NCBI GenBank assembly: GCA_947626365.1
Contig: CANQRW010000033.1
Location: 1 to 36,918, forward strand
DNA length: 36,918 nt
Direction: 5' to 3'
Source of the DNA: an uncultured Lachnospiraceae bacterium
GTDB lineage: Bacteria; Bacillota; Clostridia; Lachnospirales; Lachnospiraceae
The first letter of the stretch is position 1. Every line of letters starts with the position of its first letter. The notes below the pieces were generated by a model. It was not told where the DNA came from and made no database searches. It saw nothing but the letters and a program-made list of their open reading frames with translations. Positions 31,658 to 36,918 of this stretch are shown here, in pieces. Position numbers and translations under genes: made by a program.

Positions 31658-32619
31658 TATCCTGAATTCCCGAACTCTTCCTGATACAAAGCAAAGAAAT
31701 TGCCTGTCGTGGACTCATCATCCGCGGAAAAATGAATGCTGTCCCATATCCCCTCAGGAAATTCAACCTGCTTCTCCGTCTGGAACTGGGAATAAATCTG
31801 ATGAAAGACCTGGTTCTTGCGCTCCTCGTAGATCTGATCCTTTCTCTGCTGAGTGGCTTCCATATCGTAATCGCTGACACACTGGAAAATATAGAACCAT
31901 CCGTCCCCGCCCGGCGTCACCGGGCTGATCTCGCCCGGTGCCATGGCAAAAGCCACATCTTCCGCCGCTTTGGGAAGCTGTCCTCTGCCCAGCTCAAGTT
32001 CAATCTCTTCTCCCTCGCTGGTCTCTTTCGCCACGGAAAGAAAATCGCTGCCTTCCTGGCTGACCCGGCGGTAAACCGCCTCCGCCGCCTCCGGGCTGGA
32101 TATCTGAATCATGCGGACCGAGATCACCTTGGCTTCGCTGTCGCTGACCTCCAGATCCACATTCTTCGTCAGCTCACCTACCACCTTATTGGCAATATAA
32201 TACTCCTGATACATCAGCTGCACATCGTCCTTGGTGATCCCCATGGAGGAAATGTCCTTGTCTGTCAGTCCGCTGTAATATCGTTCCGTGAGAGAACGGA
32301 GCCTGTCCTTCTCCGCGCTGGTCAGGGAAATCCCCTGATCCGCCGCCAGCAGGTTCATAGTCTTCAGGTTAATAAGAAACCCCTTCACCTGCTCCAGCAG
32401 GTACGTCTCGAAGGATTCTCCGTTTTCCATGGTTACGGACCAGATCCGGTCTGTATAGGCCTGCTGATACCGGTTCCTCTCCGTCATTGCCACAATCATG
32501 ACCTGAGCCCTGGTATAGACGCTGTCCTCCTCCCCGTCTTTCGGGGAAAGAATGGATCCGCAGCCTCCCAGACACAAAACAAGGCAGAGGCAGACGACCG
32601 CTGTTATCCATTTCCTCAT
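31654..32619 (-). CDS. PrsA/SurA-like peptidyl-prolyl isomerase lipoprotein
   Basis: A 321-residue exported lipoprotein: signal peptide MRKWITAVVCLCLVLCLGGC with lipobox LGGC (C20). A SurA_N-like helical region (about 35-160) is followed by a parvulin-type rotamase region (about 165-265: VRMIQISSPEAAEAVYRRV, ELGRGQLPKAAEDVAFAMAPGEISPVTPGGDGWFYIF), then a helical end. It should help fold proteins outside the membrane. The ATG at 32619 has GGGAGA upstream. Its 3' end overlaps the orphan Spo0A-like gene by 4 bp (interlocked stops). A terminator separates it from the gene upstream, so it has its own promoter. Confidence 0.82.
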   Translation of the reverse strand: MRKWITAVVCLCLVLCLGGCGSILSPKDGEEDSVYTRAQVMIVAMTERNRYQQAYTDRIWSVTMENGESFETYLLEQVKGFLINLKTMNLLAADQGISLTSAEKDRLRSLTERYYSGLTDKDISSMGITKDDVQLMYQEYYIANKVVGELTKNVDLEVSDSEAKVISVRMIQISSPEAAEAVYRRVSQEGSDFLSVAKETSEGEEIELELGRGQLPKAAEDVAFAMAPGEISPVTPGGDGWFYIFQCVSDYDMEATQQRKDQIYEERKNQVFHQIYSQFQTEKQVEFPEGIWDSIHFSADDESTTGNFFALYQEEFGNSGY

Positions 32620-32646
32620 AAAAATCTCCCAACCGCAGACAGTTGA

Positions 32647-32687
32647 AAAGCATCTGCCCACAAGCCTTCTTCATAAGCAGATGCTTT
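32647..32687 (-). terminator. Terminator after the DUF212 gene
   Basis: AAAGCATCTGC (32647-32657) pairs perfectly with GCAGATGCTTT (32677-32687). For the minus-strand transcript the stem ends in TTTTC, just after the DUF212 stop. Confidence 0.75.
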
Positions 32688-32693
32688 CACTCG

Positions 32694-33152
32694 TTATTGT
32701 ACCATCTCCATAATAACCGCCACCAGAATCCCCAGCACAGCTCCCGCGAACACCTGCAGGGGCGTATGGCCCACGAATTCTTTCAGCTTCTCCTGAATCT
32801 CCTGGTTATCCAGCCTAAACCAGTCCTGCTCAATGATCAGGTTCAGAAGCTTGGCCTGCTTGCCCGTCTCCTGACGGACGCCGGTGGCGTCGTACATGAC
32901 CACCGAAGCCAGCACAAAGGAAACAGCAAACTCAAAGGACGACAGTCCGTACTGCAGCGCCGTGGAAGCCGCCAGAGCGCATACGATAGAAGAATGAGAA
33001 CTCGGCATTCCTCCGGAACCAACCAGTCTCTCTGCCCGAAACGTCTTATTAAATCCAAAATCGATCAGCGTCTTGAACACCTGGGCCAGCGCCCATGCGA
33101 TAAGCGAGCAGATCAAAATCCGGTTATCCATCAGTTCCTGCCAAAAACTCAT
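32694..33152 (-). CDS. Divergent PAP2 family (DUF212) membrane protein
   Basis: A 152-residue membrane protein with about four hydrophobic helices. GSGGMPSSHSS (46-56) and VMYDATGVR are the family signatures, related to the acid phosphatase/vanadium haloperoxidase fold. The true substrate is unknown; a role in lipid phosphate turnover is often suggested. It follows glgA by 31 nt and ends at a terminator, so it is likely the second gene of a glgA transcript. AGGAGAG precedes the ATG. Confidence 0.85.
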   Translation of the reverse strand: MSFWQELMDNRILICSLIAWALAQVFKTLIDFGFNKTFRAERLVGSGGMPSSHSSIVCALAASTALQYGLSSFEFAVSFVLASVVMYDATGVRQETGKQAKLLNLIIEQDWFRLDNQEIQEKLKEFVGHTPLQVFAGAVLGILVAVIMEMVQ

Positions 33153-33183
33153 CTTTCTCTCCTGTCTGTTCTTATAAAGCCGT

Positions 33184-34626
33184 TCAGCCGATCAGCCAAT
33201 CATACAGCTCCTGATATTTAAGCGCCGAAGCGTGCCATGAGAAATCCTTGGCCATGGCCCTGTCCACAATCTTGTTCCAGTCACGCTTCCTATCATAGTA
33301 AATCTTCTCCGCATAGCGGATGGTATCCAGCATCTCGTGAGCATTGTAATTGGCAAAGGAGAATCCTGTGCCGGTGCCCTCGAATTCATTGTAAGGCTCC
33401 ACCGTATCCTTCAGGCCGCCGGTCTCCCGGACGATGGGCAGCGTCCCATACCGCAGAGACATCAGCTGGCTCAGGCCGCAGGGCTCAAACAGCGACGGCA
33501 TGAGAAACGCGTCGCAGGCGGCGTAAATCTTATGGGACAGCGGGTTGGAGTAATAAATATTGGCGGAAACCCTGCCCGGATACTTCCAGGCGAAATGGCG
33601 GAACATATTCTCATAGCGCTCCTCGCCGGTACCCAGAACCACCAGCTGCACCGCATCCTGACACAGTTCATCCATCACATACTGAATCAGGTCGAAGCCT
33701 TTCTGGTCGGTCAGCCTGGACACCACGCCGATCATCATCAGCTTGTCATTCTCCTCCAGCCCCAGTTCCTTCTGGAGAGCCCGCTTGTTCTTGATCTTCT
33801 CCCTGCGGAAATTCTCCGCCGAGTAATTCTTCTCGATAAACGTATCCGTGGCTGGGTCAAACTCATCGTAGTCGATGCCGTTGACGATTCCCCGCAAGCT
33901 GTTAGACCTGGCTCTCATCAGTCCGTCCAGTCCTTCGCCGTAGAACGGCACTTTGATCTCCTCTGCATAGGTGTCGCTGACGGTGGTAATGGCATCCGCG
34001 AACACGATACCGCCCTTCAGCAGGTTGCCGTTCTTGTAAGCCTCCAGTTTGTCCGGCGTGAAATAATAATCAGACAGGCCGGTCAGGTACTGGATCGTCT
34101 TCACATCCCACACGCCCTGGAATTTCAGATTGTGAATGGTAATGATGGACTTCATATTCTGGAAGAACTCTCCTCCGCGGAAACGGTCCTTAAGATATAC
34201 CGGAATCAGGCCGGTCTGCCAGTCATGGCAGTGCACCACATCAGGCTGAAAACCGATCACCGGAAGCGCGGACAGAGCCGCGTTGCAGAAAAACGCGAAT
34301 TTCTCAATATCAAACAGCCAGTCGCCATAAGGTTTGTCGCCGTTGAAATACCACTCATTATCGATAAAATAATAGGTGATCCCCTCATACTCGTACTGAA
34401 GGATTCCGACATAACGGCTCTGCCCCAGATAATCCATATAAAAATGGTCTACATAATTTAACTGATCTCTCCACTCCTGCTTCATGCACATGTACTTGGG
34501 AATCATAACACGCACATCGTAACATTCCTTGTCAAAACACTTGGGCAGGGAACCTGCCACATCGGCGAGACCGCCGGTCTTAATAAAGGGAACTGCCTCT
34601 GACGCTACAAATAAGATCTTCTTCAT
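33184..34626 (-). CDS. glgA: Glycogen synthase (ADP-glucose, GT5)
   Basis: A 480-residue GT5 enzyme of normal length that extends alpha-1,4-glucan from ADP-glucose in the cytoplasm. KTGGLADV (16-23) is the nucleotide-sugar signature; VVHCHDWQTGLIPVYLK, VNGIDYDEFDP, GVVSRLTDQKGFDLI and the C-terminal SLFEPCGLSQLMSLRYGTLPIVRETGGLKDTV follow as in GlgA. With the debranching enzyme at 14863 it supports glycogen storage; glgC, glgB and glgP are not in the window. AGGAGG lies before the ATG. Confidence 0.96.
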   Translation of the reverse strand: MKKILFVASEAVPFIKTGGLADVAGSLPKCFDKECYDVRVMIPKYMCMKQEWRDQLNYVDHFYMDYLGQSRYVGILQYEYEGITYYFIDNEWYFNGDKPYGDWLFDIEKFAFFCNAALSALPVIGFQPDVVHCHDWQTGLIPVYLKDRFRGGEFFQNMKSIITIHNLKFQGVWDVKTIQYLTGLSDYYFTPDKLEAYKNGNLLKGGIVFADAITTVSDTYAEEIKVPFYGEGLDGLMRARSNSLRGIVNGIDYDEFDPATDTFIEKNYSAENFRREKIKNKRALQKELGLEENDKLMMIGVVSRLTDQKGFDLIQYVMDELCQDAVQLVVLGTGEERYENMFRHFAWKYPGRVSANIYYSNPLSHKIYAACDAFLMPSLFEPCGLSQLMSLRYGTLPIVRETGGLKDTVEPYNEFEGTGTGFSFANYNAHEMLDTIRYAEKIYYDRKRDWNKIVDRAMAKDFSWHASALKYQELYDWLIG

Positions 34627-34646
34627 AAGATATCCTCCTCACTCGA

Positions 34647-34689
34647 AAAGTATAAAATCCCCCTATAAATTATAGTATACAATACTTTT
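34647..34689. promoter_or_regulatory. Palindrome-rich promoter region of glgA
   Basis: TATACT and TATAAT candidates (minus strand) lie within overlapping palindromes: CTATAA-A-TTATAG (34663-34675), AGTAT-ACA-ATACT (34674-34686) and AAAAGTAT/ATACTTTT (34647-34654, 34682-34689). No good -35 is evident. It is likely a regulated promoter. Confidence 0.45.
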
Positions 34690-34755
34690 TCAAAATAAGG
34701 AAGTACATTCTTAAAGTTTTGCGCGAACTTGGCAGTTTACGGTGTCGATAAGTCG

Positions 34756-35565
34756 TCACAAGCGCTTGTAATCCAGTCGAATTTTATCGGACAGCAGCGC
34801 GATGAATTCCGAGTTGGTAGGCTTTCCCTTGCCGTTGCTGACCGTATAGCCGAATATCTCGTTGATCGTATCCATCTTGCCGCGGCTCCACGCCACCTCT
34901 ATCGCATGGCGGATGGCCCTCTCCACACGGCTGGGCGTCGTCTGATGCTTCTTGGCTATGTTGGGATAAAGCACTTTGGTCACAGATGCCAGCATCTCCT
35001 GATCCATCACCGAGGACGTGATGGCATCCCTGAGATACTGGTATCCCTTAATATGCGCCGGCACCCCGATTTCATGCAAAATCTGCGTCACATCATTTTC
35101 CAGGTTCTGTTCTATATATTCAATCTGGCTTTCGTAAGGCTTTATCTTTCTGGCGCGGTTCAGGCCTCCGTTCCTCGGCCTGGAAGAATAACCAGCCAGG
35201 CGGCGGATCTTGTCCAGCACCATCTCCTTCTTGAAAGGCTTCATAATAAAGTAGTTCGCGCCAAGTCCAAAAGCATCTTCCGTCACATTCTCACTCCCTG
35301 CCGCCGAGACCATGATAAATGCCGGATTCTTATCCATATGGCCTTCATTTTTCACTTTCTCCATAACGGAAAGGCCGTCTATCCCCGGTAAAATCACATC
35401 CAGAAGAACGATATCCGGTTTTGTGCTTACAATCATGTCATAGGCTTCATCTCCGCTGCCTGCCCGTCCTACCACATGAAGGTCATCCTCTGTTTCCAGC
35501 ATGGTGTTCAAATAGTCTAATGTCTTCGGATTATCTTCTGCAATCGCAATATTCAGGGTTGTCAT
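34756..35565 (-). CDS. spo0A: Sporulation master regulator Spo0A
   Basis: A 269-residue response regulator of normal length. The receiver domain (1-125) has the acidic pair near D11, phospho-acceptor D56 in [12 protein letters not shown]87 and K109 (MKPFKK). The effector domain (about 150-269) carries the DNA-recognition helix [18 protein letters not shown]. When phosphorylated it starts sporulation by binding TGTCGAA boxes. AAGGAGG precedes the ATG at 35565; the in-frame extension to 35625 would start in the promoter. spoIVB, its usual upstream neighbour, is not present: a DUF362 gene lies upstream instead. Three 0A boxes stand in its own upstream region. Confidence 0.97.
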   Translation of the reverse strand: MTTLNIAIAEDNPKTLDYLNTMLETEDDLHVVGRAGSGDEAYDMIVSTKPDIVLLDVILPGIDGLSVMEKVKNEGHMDKNPAFIMVSAAGSENVTEDAFGLGANYFIMKPFKKEMVLDKIRRLAGYSSRPRNGGLNRARKIKPYESQIEYIEQNLENDVTQILHEIGVPAHIKGYQYLRDAITSSVMDQEMLASVTKVLYPNIAKKHQTTPSRVERAIRHAIEVAWSRGKMDTINEIFGYTVSNGKGKPTNSEFIALLSDKIRLDYKRL

Positions 35566-35595
35566 TTTCTGTCCTCCTTTTTTGTTGGTATTTCG

Positions 35596-35625
35596 ATTAT
35601 AGACTTCCGATTTTGCAGGTTGCAA
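35596..35625 (-). promoter_or_regulatory. Promoter of spo0A
   Basis: On the minus strand, TTGCAA (35620-35625) and a perfect TATAAT (35596-35601) are 18 nt apart, about 25 nt before the ribosome site. Confidence 0.6.
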
Positions 35626-35643
35626 TTGGATTCAATCGCAAGT

Positions 35644-35717
35644 TTCGACATTAGTAAGTTGATATATAGCCCTACAAAATATGGCAAAATTCGACACAAA
35701 ACTGCGGATTTTCGACA
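35644..35717 (-). promoter_or_regulatory. Three 0A boxes upstream of spo0A
   Basis: TGTCGAA (minus strand) occurs at 35644-35650, 35690-35696 and 35711-35717, all in the same orientation and upstream of the -35. This fits autoregulation by phosphorylated Spo0A. Confidence 0.75.
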
Positions 35718-35785
35718 AAAACCTAACGGTCGGAGAAAATATAACGTTGCAAATAAAGTCCGTAAACGGAGCATATGGGGCTTCC

Positions 35786-35880
35786 TGACGCAATACAAAA
35801 AACGCGTCACTGGCGCGTTTTTTGCATACTGACGTAATACAAAAAAGCGTCACTGGCGCGTTTTTTGCATACTGACGTAA
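35786..35880. repeat. Dispersed palindromic repeat, two tandem copies (B and C)
   Basis: Units of 44 bp (35786-35829) and 43 bp (35830-35872), closed by TGACGTAA (35873-35880). Each has an A6 run, GCGTCACTGGCGCG and a T6 run: a stem of about 13 bp with the same loop (TCACTGG on this strand) as copy A. The units differ at only two or three positions. Confidence 0.85.
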
Positions 35881-35912
35881 GGCGAATCCTGCGGCCTGGC
35901 CGCATCAGAAAA

Positions 35913-35945
35913 GGACCTGCCCGGCCATAGCAGCCTGGCAGGTCC
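35913..35945 (-). terminator. Terminator hairpin after the DUF362 gene
   Basis: GGACCTGCC (35913-35921) pairs perfectly with GGCAGGTCC (35937-35945). A further palindrome TGCGGCC-T-GGCCGCA lies at 35890-35904, then repeat copies C and B. Confidence 0.65.
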
Positions 35946-35963
35946 CCTATACGGTTCTGTCCG

Positions 35964-36839
35964 TTATTCTGTCTCGATCAGCTCATATTCGCGGGAACCG
36001 ATGCCCAGTTCCGCGGCGGCTTCGATGGTATGAATGCCGTGGCGGCTCTCGATCCTCTCAAGCAGATGGTCCCGGCCCGGATCATCTTTGGCGGCGTAGA
36101 CCAGATCCAGACACGCCTGGTCGATTGCTACCGGATCCAGGGAAGCCAGGATTCCGATATCCTTCATGCAGGGATCCTCAGCCACCGCGCAGCAGTCGCA
36201 GTCCACGGACATATTCTTCATGACGTTAATATAGGCGGCATTGCCCTTAAAATAATTTACCACAGAGGAAGCGGCGTCAGCCATCGCTTCCAGAAATCTG
36301 TCCACATCGGTAGACCAGAAAGCATCCTCATCCCCTGCTCCGTGAATATAAGCCTTTCCGTAGGAAGAACCGATGCCGATCGACAGCTGTTTCAGCGCCC
36401 CGCCGTAGCCTCCCATGGGATGGCCCTTAAAATGGGATAATACCAGCAGGGAATCATAATTGGCCAGATTCTTTCCCACATAATTCTTCTTAATCTGCCT
36501 GCCGCCGGGAATCTCCAGAACCATGTCCGGCCCTTCCGCATCCAACAGATCTACTTTGAAATAATCGCTCCATCCATGCTGCTTTAAGGTCTTCAGATGC
36601 TTTTTGGTCGTCTCGCGGGCGCCCTCATAAGCGGTATTGCACTCTGTCACCGTAGCATCCAGGCTATCGATCACAGGCTTCCAGAAATCGGGACGCAGGA
36701 AATTCTGGTTCCCAACCTCGCCGGAATGGACCTTTGCGGCCACTCTGCCCGGCAGTTCGATTCCCAGAAGCTTGTACATCTCCAGCACCTTCTCAGGCGT
36801 GATCGTTCTCGAAAAATACACTTTTGACTTCAAATTCAT
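35964..36839 (-). CDS. DUF362 domain-containing protein
   Basis: A 291-residue protein of the DUF362 family (YVGKNLANYDSLLVLSHFKGHPMGGYGGALKQLSIGI is its core, about 120-157). A Cys group in CDCCAVAEDPCMKDIG (about 220-235) is the probable Fe-S or metal site, followed by SLDPVAIDQACLDLV. The function of the family is unknown; some members have extra ferredoxin domains, which this one lacks. The start is uncertain: the only ribosome site (AAAGGAG near 36864-36870) is 24 nt before the ATG at 36839, with a 6-bp stem-loop between; a CTG at 36854 would have normal spacing. The gene ends in a hairpin and is upstream of spo0A on the same strand. Confidence 0.8.
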   Translation of the reverse strand: MNLKSKVYFSRTITPEKVLEMYKLLGIELPGRVAAKVHSGEVGNQNFLRPDFWKPVIDSLDATVTECNTAYEGARETTKKHLKTLKQHGWSDYFKVDLLDAEGPDMVLEIPGGRQIKKNYVGKNLANYDSLLVLSHFKGHPMGGYGGALKQLSIGIGSSYGKAYIHGAGDEDAFWSTDVDRFLEAMADAASSVVNYFKGNAAYINVMKNMSVDCDCCAVAEDPCMKDIGILASLDPVAIDQACLDLVYAAKDDPGRDHLLERIESRHGIHTIEAAAELGIGSREYELIETE

Positions 36840-36918
36840 TAGTCGAGTAGACAGTCTCGACACTCCTTTCTCATTTTTATTTTGTGAAAGGCTTGCCTAC
36901 TGCCCCTCACAGAACCGT

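Noticed and set aside
35786-35880. Tandem repeats resembling a short CRISPR array
   Set aside because: The units are joined directly with no variable spacers, and no cas gene is near; it is a tandem palindromic repeat.

Overview
The window reads as a chromosomal segment of a spore-forming, anaerobic Firmicute, most likely a Lachnospiraceae-type Clostridium. The grounds are a complete Rnf operon, a typical spo0A, a class II galT, DUF5721 and DUF212 proteins, strong AAGGAGG ribosome binding sites and sigma-A-like promoters. The taxonomic call is inference; there is no rRNA gene to anchor it. Most genes lie on the minus strand.

Layout. 1-4391: a type I restriction-modification operon on the minus strand (small HTH protein, hsdM, hsdS, then a DUF1016/YhcG-like nuclease gene cut by the window edge). 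4554-5561: a URO-D superfamily protein with the zinc motif of MtaA-type methyltransferases. 5666-7174: galT. 7287-9347: an EetB-like (Gx transporter) gene and a divergent EetA-like (NusG domain II) gene, separated by a cassette of about 1 kb holding a HigA-like HTH gene and a RelB/YoeB toxin-antitoxin pair; a direct repeat flanks the cassette. 9614-14702: rnfCDGEAB. 14863-16995: a glycogen-debranching GH13 enzyme. 17175-20399: carB. 20532-23611: galK followed by a GH3 glycosidase. 23926-27493: a LysR regulator divergent from an SLC13-type permease and an amidohydrolase. 27502-29696: htpG with a CIRCE element. 29742-31010: DUF5721 and a metallophosphoesterase carrying a C-terminal HTH. 31160-31657: a stand-alone Spo0A DNA-binding-domain protein with a cysteine-rich tail. 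31654-34626: a PrsA-like lipoprotein, a DUF212 membrane protein and glgA. 34756-35565: spo0A. 35964-36839: a DUF362 protein.

Functional themes are energy conservation (Rnf, and the EetA/EetB pair beside it), galactose and glycogen metabolism (galT, galK, glgA, debranching enzyme), sporulation control (spo0A, the orphan Spo0A-like protein and several 0A boxes), and defence or stress (type I R-M, toxin-antitoxin, HtpG/CIRCE).

The items most worth following are: (i) the orphan Spo0A-effector-domain protein with a Cys cluster, encoded beside a head-to-head 0A-box palindrome; (ii) the toxin-antitoxin cassette whose flanking repeats each keep half of what looks like a former overlapping divergent promoter; (iii) a dispersed palindromic repeat of about 44 bp (9464-9514, 35786-35880, half copy at 20410); (iv) a four-cysteine, coiled-coil tail on RnfE; and (v) a permease that seems to have lost its second substrate-binding hairpin.
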